Shown here in pieces: positions 18,665-27,874 of a stretch of 64,000 bases of DNA. Below the pieces are notes generated by a model that was not told the origin of the DNA, did no database searches, and worked only from the letters and a program-made list of their open reading frames with translations. The translations under genes were made by a program, and so were the position numbers. Source of the DNA: Pseudomonas sp. GM78 (GTDB lineage: Bacteria; Pseudomonadota; Gammaproteobacteria; Pseudomonadales; Pseudomonadaceae); contig NZ_AKJF01000094.1 of NCBI RefSeq assembly GCF_000282475.1, positions 1 through 64,000 on the forward strand, written 5' to 3'. Every line of letters begins with the position of its first letter. The first letter of the stretch is position 1.

Positions 18665-19917
18665 ACGAATACGCCGACCTGCTGATCATTGGCGCCGGCC
18701 CCGCCGGCATGAGTGCCGCCCTCGCCGCGGCACCCAGTGGCGCACGCATTGTGATGCTCGACGACAACCCGTCGCCGGGAGGCCAGATCTGGCGCGACGG
18801 GCCAAAGGCCTGCCTGCCGAATCAGGCCCGGCAGATGCGCGAGCGCCTGCACGCCCACAGCAATATCCGCCACCATGCCGGCACCCGGGTGATCGCCCTC
18901 GCCGGTGCCAGACAATTGCTGGTGGAAGACGCCGACCACGGCTGGTTGATCGGCTATGACCAACTGATTCTATGCACCGGCGCCCGTGAATTACTGCTGC
19001 CCTTCCCCGGCTGGACACTGCCAGGGGTGACCGGCGCGGGCGGACTCCAGGCGTTGATCAAGGGCGGCCTGCCGGTGCAGGACGAGCGTGTGGTGATCGC
19101 CGGCAGCGGGCCGTTGTTGCTGGTCAGCGCGGCCACCGCGAAACATAACGGTGCCCAGGTGCTGCGCATCGCCGAGCAGGCCTCTGCGGGCGCGGTCGCC
19201 GGGTTCGCCCTGCAACTGCCGCGCTGGCCGGGCAAGCTGGTGCAATCCTTCAGTCTGTTCGACCGCCAATACCGCACCGGCACCCACGTCGTGGCGGCCT
19301 TGGGCAACGAACGGCTGGAAGCTGTGCGATTGCGGCATCAGGGCAAAATCGTCGAATTGGCGTGTGATCGCCTGGCCTGCGGCTTCGGCCTGATTCCCAA
19401 CACCCAACTCGGCCAGGCCTTGGGCTGCGCGCTCGATGGCTCGGCGCTTGCAGTGGATGCCTGGCAAACCACGAGCCGCGTCGACCACTACGCCGCCGGC
19501 GAATGCAGCGGTTTCGGCGGCAGTGAACTGGCGCTGGTCGAAGGGGCAATCGCCGGTCATGTGGCCGTGGGCAACACCGCGGTGGCACGGGATTTGTGGC
19601 CACGCCGGGCGCGCTGGCAGGGTTTCGCCAAGGCGTTGAACAGCGCCTTCAGCCTCGACCCACAGCTCAAGTCGCTGGCGCAGCCCGACACGCTGGTCTG
19701 TCGTTGCGAAGACGTGCCCTACGCGGCACTGGCCGGACACACTGGCTGGCGTGAGGCCAAACTGGCCAGTCGCTGCGGCATGGGCGCCTGCCAGGGCCGG
19801 GTGTGTGGCGCTGCCTTGCAGTATCTGTTCGACTGGCAACCCTCGGCACCCCGGCCGCCGTTCAACCCTGCACGCATCGAAACCCTGATGTGCCTGGATG
19901 ACACCCCGCCGGCGTAA
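18661..19917 (+). CDS. lhpE: D-hydroxyproline dehydrogenase, NAD(P)/FAD-type subunit with C-terminal Fe-S domain
   Basis: A 418-residue flavoprotein started at ATG 18661, which overlaps the previous stop (ATGA). The N-terminal FAD motif is LLIIGAGPAGMSAALAAAPS and a second nucleotide-binding motif, ERVVIAGSGPLLLVSAA, is near 145. A C-terminal BFD-like iron-sulfur domain carries four cysteines (LVCRCEDVPYA and SRCGMGACQGRVCG). This matches the large subunit of heteromeric proline/D-Hyp dehydrogenases and HcnB. It closes the four-gene translationally coupled epimerase-dehydrogenase unit. Confidence 0.9.
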   Translation: MNEYADLLIIGAGPAGMSAALAAAPSGARIVMLDDNPSPGGQIWRDGPKACLPNQARQMRERLHAHSNIRHHAGTRVIALAGARQLLVEDADHGWLIGYDQLILCTGARELLLPFPGWTLPGVTGAGGLQALIKGGLPVQDERVVIAGSGPLLLVSAATAKHNGAQVLRIAEQASAGAVAGFALQLPRWPGKLVQSFSLFDRQYRTGTHVVAALGNERLEAVRLRHQGKIVELACDRLACGFGLIPNTQLGQALGCALDGSALAVDAWQTTSRVDHYAAGECSGFGGSELALVEGAIAGHVAVGNTAVARDLWPRRARWQGFAKALNSAFSLDPQLKSLAQPDTLVCRCEDVPYAALAGHTGWREAKLASRCGMGACQGRVCGAALQYLFDWQPSAPRPPFNPARIETLMCLDDTPPA

Positions 19918-19990
19918 ACGCTCGCGCCGGGGTTTCGGGGGCGCTGCCGAGTCTTTATAGTCCCGGTAGTCGCCACCAGGCCCCCTTGCC

Positions 19991-20740
19991 ATGTTCCCCT
20001 CACTCAATCACTTCAAACCCTGCGACCTGCCGACGTTGCTAAACAGTTTGCAGGCCATCGCGACGCTGCTCGATACCCTGACGGACGTAGTGTTTTTCAT
20101 CAAGGACAGCGAGGCCCGCTACGTTTTCGTCAACCAGACCCTGGTTAGACGCTGTAGCTTGAAGCACAGCGACCAACTGCTGGGGCTGACAGCGGACCGT
20201 GTGTTCCCGGAGCGCTTTGGCCCGATTTACACCGAGCAGGATCGGCGGGTGCTGGCCACCGGCCGCGAATTGGCCGATCAACTGGAACTGCACCTGTATT
20301 TCGGTAACCAGCCGGTCTGGTGCCTGACCCATAAACTCGCGCTGCGCGATGAACAAGGGCGGATCGTTGGCCTGGCCGGCATCTCCCGCGACCTGCAACT
20401 GCCCCAGTCCAACCACCCGGCATTCCAGAAACTGGCAGCGGTGGACGCACACATCCGTCGCCATTTTGCCCGACCTGTCAGCCTTGCCGAGCTGACGGCA
20501 ATCGCGGGCTTTTCGGTTGCGCAACTCGAACGCCATTGCAAACGGGTTTTCCAGCTCACCCCACGGCAGATGATCCACAAGTGCCGGCTCGAAGAAGGTA
20601 CGCGGTTGTTGCTGGATACCGAGCTGCCCATTACCGAAATCGCACTGCGCTGTGGCTACACCGACCACAGTGCATTCAGCCGCCAGTTCCGTGCCCTCAC
20701 CAGCCTTTCGCCCAGCCAGTTCCGCGATCGTGGTCGTTAG
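19991..20740 (+). CDS. lhpR: PAS-domain AraC-family regulator (LhpR-like)
   Basis: A 249-residue regulator joining an N-terminal PAS sensor (about 20-140; VVFFIKDSEARYVFVNQTLVRR, LAGISRDLQ) to a C-terminal AraC double helix-turn-helix (150-246; LTAIAGFSVAQLERHCKRVF and ITEIALRCGYTDHSAFSRQFR). P. aeruginosa controls its hydroxyproline operons with an AraC-type activator, LhpR, at this position next to the transport genes; the symbol is given on that basis. It may activate while the GntR protein represses. Confidence 0.85.
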   Translation: MFPSLNHFKPCDLPTLLNSLQAIATLLDTLTDVVFFIKDSEARYVFVNQTLVRRCSLKHSDQLLGLTADRVFPERFGPIYTEQDRRVLATGRELADQLELHLYFGNQPVWCLTHKLALRDEQGRIVGLAGISRDLQLPQSNHPAFQKLAAVDAHIRRHFARPVSLAELTAIAGFSVAQLERHCKRVFQLTPRQMIHKCRLEEGTRLLLDTELPITEIALRCGYTDHSAFSRQFRALTSLSPSQFRDRGR

Positions 20741-20910
20741 AATGTTCCTTTAAGGGGCGCCTTGCACACCGGTTGCTCCCTTCTGTAACACCTGCCTGCC
20801 TCGCGCCATGGTGCCGTTGCCCTGCTCCCGACGTCTGAACCGCCCTGACTCAAGGGCTGGAAAATATTTGCCTGGAAAAAGGCAAATCGGCACAACCGTT
20901 GCTATTGTTA

Positions 20911-20926
20911 ATATCGTATACGAAAT
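20911..20926. promoter_or_regulatory. GntR operator candidate at the transport operon
   Basis: ATATCGTATACGAAAT, 15 of 16 positions of the palindrome at 26845. It ends 44 bases before the start of the binding-protein gene, in the AT-rich promoter region (GCTATTGTTAATATCGTATAC), so bound regulator would overlap the polymerase site. Confidence 0.75.
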
Positions 20927-20970
20927 CCTCAATCCGATATCTAACAGCACTTTCCGATAACGAGGCCTCT

Positions 20971-21789
20971 ATGAAAAACCCCGCATTTGCCGTAGCCCTC
21001 AGCGCTGTTCTCAGTTCCACCTTCATCGCCACCGCGCACGCCGACAAGCTCGACGACATTATCGGTTCCGGCAAGCTGCGCTGTGCCGTCACCCTGGACT
21101 TCCCGCCCATGGGTTTTCGAGATGCCAGCAACGCGCCGGCCGGTTTCGACGTGGACTATTGCCACGACCTGGCGAAAATCCTCGGGGTCGAGGCCGAAGT
21201 GGTCGAAACACCGTTCCCGGACCGTATTCCGGCCCTGATCTCCGGGCGGGCCGACGTGATTGTCGCCTCGACCTCCGACACCCTCGAACGGGCCAAGACC
21301 GTCGGCCTCACCGTGCCGTACTTCGCCTTCCAGATGGTCGTGCTGACCCGCGACAACACCGGCATCAACAGCTTCGACGACATCAAGGGCAAGGCACTGG
21401 GCAATACCAGCGGCACCTTTGAAGCCATTGCCCTGGAGAACGATGTGAAGAAATGGGGCAGCGGCAGCTTCCGTGCCTACCAGTCGCAGAACGACACCCT
21501 GCTGGCAGTGGCCCAGGGGCACATCGACGCCACGGTGGTCACCAATACCGTGGCCGCCGCGACGATCAAGTCGGGCAAATACAAAAACCTGAAGATCGCC
21601 GGCAACGCGCCCTACACCATCGACTATGTCTCCCTGGGTGCCAAACGCAACGAGTACGGCCTGCTCAATTACCTCAACCTGTTCGTCAACCAGCAGGTAC
21701 GCAACGGTCGTTACAAAGAGTTGTACGCCAAATGGGTCGGCACCGAGATTGCGCCGACCGACCTGACCGTGCCCAAGGTCTACTACTGA
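20971..21789 (+). CDS. Amino-acid ABC transporter, periplasmic binding protein (hydroxyproline)
   Basis: A 272-residue family-3 solute-binding protein. It has a signal peptide (MKNPAFAVALSAVLSSTFIA, cleaved after TAHA), then the family signature region GKLRCAVTLDFPPMGFRDASNAPAGFDVDYCHDLAKILG. ATG 20971 has GAGG upstream. With the two permeases and ATPase downstream it forms a polar-amino-acid importer; the context makes hydroxyproline the likely ligand. The aconitase X frame follows after one base. Confidence 0.9.
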   Translation: MKNPAFAVALSAVLSSTFIATAHADKLDDIIGSGKLRCAVTLDFPPMGFRDASNAPAGFDVDYCHDLAKILGVEAEVVETPFPDRIPALISGRADVIVASTSDTLERAKTVGLTVPYFAFQMVVLTRDNTGINSFDDIKGKALGNTSGTFEAIALENDVKKWGSGSFRAYQSQNDTLLAVAQGHIDATVVTNTVAAATIKSGKYKNLKIAGNAPYTIDYVSLGAKRNEYGLLNYLNLFVNQQVRNGRYKELYAKWVGTEIAPTDLTVPKVYY

Positions 21790-21790
21790 G

Positions 21791-23578
21791 ATGCCCGGCA
21801 TGCCTGGGCCTACTTCTCTGACCGGTCGCAGCCTGGTCCCGGGCTCTGCCCAGGGCGCTCTGCTGTTTGCCGATGTCGGGCTGAGCTTATGGGGCGGAGT
21901 CGACCCCTTGCGGGGTGAAATCATCGACCGTCACCACCCGCTCAGCGGCGAATACCTGACCGGTCGTGTGCTCGCCATTCCCAGTGGCCGCGGTTCGTGT
22001 ACCGGCAGCAGTGTGCTGATGGAACTGATCAGCAACGGTCATGCGCCGGCCGCACTGGTACTGGCCGAGGCCGATGAGATCCTGACCTTGGGCGTGCTGG
22101 TGGCACAGATGATTTTCGAGCGTTCCCTGCCGGTGCTGTGCATCGGCCGGGAGGCCTTTGCCGCCTTGCGCGGCAAGGCGTTTGCCCGAATCGACGGTGC
22201 CGGGCTGGCCGTGTTCGATCACATACCCGTCGACAACTGGCAGCCCTGCGAAACGCCAATCCCGGCCCATGCAACCAGCGCGTCAATGGTACTGAGCGAA
22301 CTTGACCATGCGCTGCTCGACGGCGCTCATGGCAAAGCGGCGCAGATGGCCATGCAAGTTGTCCTGCGCATGGCCGAACTGCAAGGCGCGCTGTGCCTGA
22401 TGGATATCACCCAGGCACACATCGACGGTTGCATTTACACGGGACCGGCGAGCCTGCGTTTTGCCCGACAACTGGTGCAGTGGGGCGCGAAGGTTCGGGT
22501 GCCCACTACCCTCAATTCAATATCCGTAGACCAACGCCGCTGGCGCGAGTTGGGCATCGACCCACTGCTCGGCGAGCCGGCCAGTGCCTTGGGTGACGTC
22601 TACATGGCGATGGGCGCACAGCTCAGTTTCACCTGTGCGCCCTACTTGCTCGACAGCGCACCGAAAGCCGGCGAGCAGATCGTCTGGGCCGAATCCAACG
22701 CGGTGGTCTACGCCAACAGCGTGCTCGGCGCGCGCACCTTGAAATACCCGGACTACCTGGATATCTGCATCGCCCTGACCGGCCGCGCGCCCCTGATCGG
22801 CTGCCATCTGGACGCGCCACGCAAGGCCCGCCTGCGCGTTGAACTGCCAGAATTGGGTGAACTCGACGATGCGTTCTACCCCTTGCTCGGATACCACATC
22901 GGCGCCCTCGCAGGCAGTAGGATCCCGCTGGTATTCGGACTGGAACAACACCAACCAGACCTGAACGATCTGAAAGCCTTCGGCGCGGCGTTCGCCACCA
23001 CGTCCGCCGCGCCGCTGTTCCACATTGCCGGGGTCACGCTCGAAGCACACGACCCGGCACAGGTGCTGGAACCGGATACCCCGCTGCCCGTGGCAACCAT
23101 CCGCCTGGAGGACCTGCTCGTCAGCTGGCGTGAGCTCAACAGCGCCAGGGACAACCGCGTGGATGTGGTCTCGCTGGGTAACCCGCACTTCTCGCTCAGC
23201 GAGTTCGCCCGCTTGGCACAGCTGTGTCGCGGCCGGGTCAAACACCCCGGGGTGGTGCTCGCCATCACCTGCGGTCGTGCGGTGCTGGAGCAAGCCCGTG
23301 ACGCCGGGCATATCGCTGTGATTGAGACCTTCGGCGCCATCCTGGTGACCGATACCTGCTGGTGCATGCTCGGCGAACCGGTGATCCCACCGGCCGCCTC
23401 CACGTTGATGACCAATTCGGGCTAGTACGCCCATTACGCACCCGGTCTGGTGCGACGCAAAGTGCACTTCGCCAGCCTCGCAGAATGCGTCGATGCCGCC
23501 TGCACCGCCACCGCCAGCGGGCGTCTGCCGCGCTGGTTGCAACCCGCCTTGCCGAGGGAGAACCACTCGCATGTTTGA
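21791..23578 (+). pseudogene. acnX: Aconitase X (cis-3-hydroxy-L-proline dehydratase), interrupted by an in-frame TAG
   Basis: The frame encodes 544 residues to a TAG at 23423-23425, then continues open for 50 more codons to TGA at 23576. It is a fused small (DUF126, residues ~10-130, GSCTGSSVLMELI) and large (DUF521) aconitase X; bacterial members dehydrate cis-3-hydroxyproline to pyrroline-2-carboxylate. Just before the stop is LMTNSG; just after it, [23 protein letters not shown], the normal family C-terminus, where lysine is expected. One A-to-T change (AAG to TAG) explains this. The restored end overlaps the next start by 8 bases, as expected in this operon. It could be a mutation, a sequencing error or read-through; without the tail the enzyme may be inactive. 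Confidence 0.85.
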
Positions 23579-24236
23579 TTACACCTTCCAATGGCGCGCG
23601 GCTCTGCGCGCCCTGCCGGACATGCTCAGCGGCGCCTGGATCACGTTCGAGACGGCTGCGCTGTCGATGATTTTCGGTGTGCTGATTGCCCTGGCCCTGA
23701 CGGTCATGCGCGAAGCCAGGAACCCGCTGCTGCGCGGTATCGGCAACGGCTGGGTATCGATTGCCCGCAACACCCCGTCGCTGTTCCAGGTGTACATCCT
23801 GTACTTCGGCCTCGGCTCACTGGGCCTGCATGTCAGCTCCTGGCTCGCGCTGCTGGCCGGCATCACCTTCAATAACGCCGGTTACCTGGCGGAAAACTTC
23901 CGTGGCGGGCTCAAGGCGGTGCCCCACACCCAGGTGCGTGCCGCGCGCTCCCTGGGCATGAGTGCCTTCCAGACCTACCGCATGATCATCGTCCCGCAAC
24001 TGCTGCGGATCGTCTTCTATCCGCTCACCAATCAAATGGTGTGGGCGGTGCTGATGACCTCGCTGGGGGTCATCGTAGGCCTTAACAACGACCTGACCGG
24101 AGTGACTCAGGAATACAACGTCAAAACCTTCCGCACCTTCGAATACTTCGCCATCGCAGCCGTGCTGTATTACCTGATTGCCAAGGCGATCGTCGCGGCA
24201 GCCCGGCTGATGGCCTGGCGGTTGTTCCGTTACTGA
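23571..24236 (+). CDS. Amino-acid ABC transporter permease
   Basis: A 221-residue inner-membrane permease of the HisM/GlnP type. The HisQ/M-type segment [20 protein letters not shown] is at the N-terminus and the ATPase-contact EAA-like loop ([21 protein letters not shown]) is near 125-145. ATG 23571 lies inside the end of the extended aconitase X frame. It pairs with the next gene as the membrane channel of the hydroxyproline importer. Confidence 0.9.
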   Translation: MFDYTFQWRAALRALPDMLSGAWITFETAALSMIFGVLIALALTVMREARNPLLRGIGNGWVSIARNTPSLFQVYILYFGLGSLGLHVSSWLALLAGITFNNAGYLAENFRGGLKAVPHTQVRAARSLGMSAFQTYRMIIVPQLLRIVFYPLTNQMVWAVLMTSLGVIVGLNNDLTGVTQEYNVKTFRTFEYFAIAAVLYYLIAKAIVAAARLMAWRLFRY

Positions 24237-24246
24237 GGAGCTGTCC

Positions 24247-24897
24247 ATGTTTTCCACCGAGTTTTCCTCCAATGACCTGTTGTTCCTGCTCGACGGCGCC
24301 TGGGTCACGCTGCAATTGACGTTCTGGGCGATCATCCTCGGCTCCGTTGCCGGGCTGTTGTTCGGATTGCTGCGGGCCCTGTTCCCCCGGGTCAGCCTGC
24401 CGCTGGCCTGGGTGTTGGATGTGTTTCGCAGCGTGCCGTTGCTGATCCAGTTCGTCCTGTTCAACTCACTCAAAAGCATCGTCGGCCTGAACATCAGCGC
24501 CTTCAGCGTCGGTTGCATTGTGCTGGGGGTCTACACCGCTGCGTACTTCACCGAAATCGTGCGCGGCGGCGTGCTGTCGGTACCGTTCACGGTGCGCCGC
24601 GCCAGTCGCTCGCTGGGCCTGAGCTTCCTGCAGGACCTGCGCTGGATCGTCCTGCCGATGGCCACACGCGTGGCCTTTCCCGGCTGGCTGAACCTGGTGC
24701 TGGGCGTGATGAAAGACACCGCGCTGGTGATGTGGATCGGCATCGTCGAACTGTTGCGCGCTTCGCAAACCATTGTGACCCGCATCCAGGAACCGCTGGT
24801 GGTGTTGTGCATCGCGGGCCTTATCTACTACGTCATGAGCCTGGTGGTCGCACGCCTCGGCGCTCGTCTGGAAAGAAGGTGGCAAGAAAATGATTGA
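24247..24897 (+). CDS. Amino-acid ABC transporter permease
   Basis: A 216-residue second permease of the same importer: LLDGAWVTLQLTFWAIILGS at the N-terminus and an EAA loop, RRASRSLGLSFLQDLRWIVLP, in the middle. The strong GAGGAG upstream of ATG 24247 and an 8-base overlap with the ATPase gene show one transcript. Confidence 0.9.
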   Translation: MFSTEFSSNDLLFLLDGAWVTLQLTFWAIILGSVAGLLFGLLRALFPRVSLPLAWVLDVFRSVPLLIQFVLFNSLKSIVGLNISAFSVGCIVLGVYTAAYFTEIVRGGVLSVPFTVRRASRSLGLSFLQDLRWIVLPMATRVAFPGWLNLVLGVMKDTALVMWIGIVELLRASQTIVTRIQEPLVVLCIAGLIYYVMSLVVARLGARLERRWQEND

Positions 24898-25612
24898 GAT
24901 CGACAACGTACATAAATCCTTCGGCAATCTCGAAGTGGTCAAGGGCGTGAACCTCACGGTGAGCAAGGGCGAGGTGGTGTCCATCATCGGCGGCTCCGGC
25001 TCTGGCAAGTCGACCTTGTTGATGTGCATCAACGGCCTGGAGCCGATCCAGAAAGGCAACATCCGGGTCGACGGCGTCGAGGTCCATCACAACGCCACCG
25101 ACCTCAATCGCCTGCGGCAGAAGATCGGCATCGTGTTCCAACAATGGAACGCCTTTCCGCATTTGACGGTGCTGGAAAACGTCATGCTGGCGCCGCGCAA
25201 AGTGCTGGGTAAAAGCAAAGCCTGCGCCGAGGAACTGGCGGTACGGCAACTGACCCATGTGGGCCTGGGCGACAAACTCAAGACCTTCCCCGGCAAACTG
25301 TCCGGCGGTCAGCAGCAGCGCATGGCCATCGCCCGCGCCCTGGCCATGTCGCCGGACTACATGCTGTTCGACGAGGCCACCTCGGCGCTCGATCCGCAGT
25401 TGGTGGGCGAGGTGCTGGATACGATGCGCATGCTCGCCGAGGACGGCATGACCATGGTCCTGGTGACCCATGAAATACGCTTTGCCCGCGACGTCTCTGA
25501 TCGCGTGGCGTTCTTTCGCAACGGCCTGGTGCATGAGATCGGCTCGCCGGATCAGGTGATCGGCAACCCGGTGCATGCCGAGACCGCGGCGTTCCTGAAA
25601 TCGGTGAAATAG
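24890..25612 (+). CDS. Amino-acid ABC transporter ATPase
   Basis: A 240-residue ATP-binding subunit. Walker A GGSGSGKST is near 34-42, the signature LSGGQQQRMAIARAL near 140, Walker B YMLFDEATSALDP near 163 and the switch histidine in VLVTHEIRFA. It powers the permease pair encoded just upstream. The aconitase X gene within this transporter operon is a known arrangement in hydroxyproline loci. Confidence 0.93.
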   Translation: MIEIDNVHKSFGNLEVVKGVNLTVSKGEVVSIIGGSGSGKSTLLMCINGLEPIQKGNIRVDGVEVHHNATDLNRLRQKIGIVFQQWNAFPHLTVLENVMLAPRKVLGKSKACAEELAVRQLTHVGLGDKLKTFPGKLSGGQQQRMAIARALAMSPDYMLFDEATSALDPQLVGEVLDTMRMLAEDGMTMVLVTHEIRFARDVSDRVAFFRNGLVHEIGSPDQVIGNPVHAETAAFLKSVK

Positions 25613-25621
25613 CTGATGGAC

Positions 25622-25703
25622 CTATCGCGAGCAGGCTCACTCCTACACTGGGTCTGTGCCGCACAAAAAACCTCCTGTAGGAGCGAGCCTGCTCGCGATG
25701 AGG
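25622..25703. repeat. REP doublet
   Basis: Inverted REP pair: ATCGCGAGCAGGCTCACTCCTACA at about 25626-25649 and TGTAGGAGCGAGCCTGCTCGCGAT at about 25676-25699. It sits between the ABC ATPase gene and the proline-racemase-like gene and may lower downstream expression. Confidence 0.85.
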
Positions 25704-25731
25704 CCCTCACAAACAACACAAGGAGCAGAGA

Positions 25732-26760
25732 ATGCGTTCATCGAAAGTGATTCATGTGGTCAGTTGCCACGCCGAAGGCGAAGTCGGCGACGTCATTGTC
25801 GGCGGCGTCGCACCACCGCCCGGTGCCACGGTGTGGGAACAATCGCGCTGGATCGCCAAAGACGAAACCCTGCGCAACTTCGTACTCAACGAGCCGCGTG
25901 GCGGCGTGTTCCGGCACGTCAACCTGCTGGTGCCCGCCAAGGACCCGCGGGCGCAAATGGCCTGGATCATCATGGAGCCGGCGGACACGCCGCCGATGTC
26001 CGGCTCCAATTCATTGTGCGTGGCCACCGTGTTGCTCGACACCGGCATTTTGCCAATGACCGAACCGCAAACCCGGCTGGTGCTCGAAGCCCCCGGCGGC
26101 CTGATCGAAGCCGTAGCCGACTGCCGTGACGGCAAGGTCGAACGGGTGGAAATCAAAAACGTGCCGTCCTTCGCCGATCGCCTTGACGCGTGCATTGAAG
26201 TGGAAGGTGTCGGCACACTCAAGGTCGATACCGCCTATGGCGGCGACAGTTTTGTGATTGCCGATGCCCAGGGCCTGGGCTTTTCAGTGAGCCCCGATGA
26301 AGCCGCCGACCTGGTGGCGGTCGGGCTGAAGATCACTCGGGCAGCCAACGAGCAACTGGGCTTTGTGCATCCGCTGAACCCCGAGTGGTCGCACATTTCC
26401 TTTTGCCAGATCGCCGCGCCCATCGTTTATGAGCAGGGCATTGCCACGGGCGCCAATGCGGTGGTGATTCAACCGGGCAAGATCGACCGCTCACCTACCG
26501 GCACTGGCTGCTCCGCACGGATGGCGGTGTTGCATGCCAAAGGTTTGCTGGGCGTCGGAGAACGGTTTATCGGTCGCTCGATCATCGGCTCGCAGTTCCA
26601 CTGCCGTATTGACTCATTGACCGAAGTGGCCGGGCTTCCCGCCATCTACCCGTGCATTTCCGGGAGGGCCTGGATTACCGGCACCCATCAACTACTGCTC
26701 GATCCGAGCGATCCATGGCCACAGGGCTATCGACTTTCAGACACCTGGCCGGGTGCCTGA
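25732..26760 (+). CDS. Proline racemase superfamily enzyme, probably trans-3-hydroxy-L-proline dehydratase
   Basis: A 342-residue protein with the racemase fold ([20 protein letters not shown] at the N-terminus). The second catalytic cysteine is replaced by Thr256 ([12 protein letters not shown]), the mark of trans-3-hydroxyproline dehydratases. The first position, normally Cys, is Ser90 (PMSGSNSLC). The Ser/Thr pair is not one of the combinations I know to be characterised, so the activity is inferred: dehydration to pyrroline-2-carboxylate, which the reductase at 31031 would turn into proline. An AAGGAG site precedes the ATG. Confidence 0.82.
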   Translation: MRSSKVIHVVSCHAEGEVGDVIVGGVAPPPGATVWEQSRWIAKDETLRNFVLNEPRGGVFRHVNLLVPAKDPRAQMAWIIMEPADTPPMSGSNSLCVATVLLDTGILPMTEPQTRLVLEAPGGLIEAVADCRDGKVERVEIKNVPSFADRLDACIEVEGVGTLKVDTAYGGDSFVIADAQGLGFSVSPDEAADLVAVGLKITRAANEQLGFVHPLNPEWSHISFCQIAAPIVYEQGIATGANAVVIQPGKIDRSPTGTGCSARMAVLHAKGLLGVGERFIGRSIIGSQFHCRIDSLTEVAGLPAIYPCISGRAWITGTHQLLLDPSDPWPQGYRLSDTWPGA

Positions 26761-26844
26761 AAGCTGAGCCCCTGCCCCCCGACCAACGGCCAGGAAAACC
26801 CCCGCAAACCTGAAAAAACCACTGGCTGATTTCTTTCACTTTTA

Positions 26845-26860
26845 ATATCGTATACGATAT
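26845..26860. promoter_or_regulatory. GntR operator candidate, perfect 16-bp palindrome
   Basis: ATATCGTATACGATAT is a perfect palindrome 25 bases before the deaminase gene. A -10-like TACAAT overlaps its end (26860-26865), so binding would block transcription. Two weaker copies lie at 15561 and 20911. Confidence 0.8.
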
Positions 26861-26885
26861 ACAATAAACAACCCCGGAGGCAACA

Positions 26886-27803
26886 ATGAGCAAGCGCATT
26901 AACTGGAGCGGCGTGTTCCCAGCAGTCACCACGCAGTTCAACGATGACTTCTCCATCAACCTGGAAAAAACCCATCAGGTGATTTCCAACGTGATCCGCG
27001 ACGGCGTTTCAGGCTTGGTGGTTTGCGGCTCGGTGGGTGAAAACACCTCGCTGAGCGCCGCCGAAAAAATCGCCGTGACCGAAGTCGCGGTCGCGGCCTC
27101 AGGCGGCCGTGTGCCGGTGATTTGCGGCGTCGCCGAGTTCACCAGTGTGGAAGCGGCCAAGGTCGCCAACGCGGTACGCCGGGTCGGCGTCGATGGCGTG
27201 ATGCTGATGCCGGCGCTGGTCTACGGTTCCAAGCCGTTCGAAACCGCCGAGCATTACCGTTACGTGGCGAAAAACGCCGACGTGCCACTGATGGTCTACA
27301 ACAACCCGCCGATCTACAAAAACGACGTGACCCCGGACATCCTGATTGCCCTGGCCGACTGCGACAACGTGGTGTGCTTCAAGGATTCCTCTGGCGACAC
27401 CCGTCGCTTCATCGACATTCGCAATGAAGTGGGTGACCGTTTCGTGTTGTTCGCCGGCCTCGACGACGTGGTCCTGGAAAGCCTCGCGGTAGGCGCGGAA
27501 GGCTGGGTGTCGGGCATGTCCAACGTGTTCCCCAAAGAAGGCGAAACCATCTTCCGCCTGGCCAAGGCCGGACGCTATGCCGAAGCCATGCCGATCTACG
27601 AATGGCTGATGCCGATCCTGCACCTCGACGCCCGTGCCGACCTGGTGCAGTGCATCAAGCTGTGCGAAGCCATCGCCGGTCGCGGCAGCGCCCTGACCCG
27701 TCCGCCACGCCTGGCCCTGCCGGAAGCCGATCGCGTCTTCGTCGAGCAGATCATGGCCAAGGCCCTGGCCAACCGTCCGCATTTGCCGGACGTCGGTCTC
27801 TGA
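26886..27803 (+). CDS. lhpC: Pyrroline-4-hydroxy-2-carboxylate deaminase (DapA/DHDPS family)
   Basis: A 305-residue TIM-barrel Schiff-base enzyme. Lys166 ([14 protein letters not shown]) is the Schiff-base residue, Tyr138 ([10 protein letters not shown]) the partner tyrosine, and GSVGENTSL near 43-51 the carboxylate-binding motif. In the hydroxyproline route this family removes ammonia from pyrroline-4-hydroxy-2-carboxylate to give 2-oxoglutarate semialdehyde, the substrate of the dehydrogenase encoded at 29418. It has its own promoter with a palindromic operator and a good GGAGG site. Confidence 0.92.
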   Translation: MSKRINWSGVFPAVTTQFNDDFSINLEKTHQVISNVIRDGVSGLVVCGSVGENTSLSAAEKIAVTEVAVAASGGRVPVICGVAEFTSVEAAKVANAVRRVGVDGVMLMPALVYGSKPFETAEHYRYVAKNADVPLMVYNNPPIYKNDVTPDILIALADCDNVVCFKDSSGDTRRFIDIRNEVGDRFVLFAGLDDVVLESLAVGAEGWVSGMSNVFPKEGETIFRLAKAGRYAEAMPIYEWLMPILHLDARADLVQCIKLCEAIAGRGSALTRPPRLALPEADRVFVEQIMAKALANRPHLPDVGL

Positions 27804-27874
27804 GTGATTGCCGGGTGGGTCTTCGCGGGCCCGACCCGGCTGCCTGTTTTTGCGCCCCTACAGGAAACGCCAGC

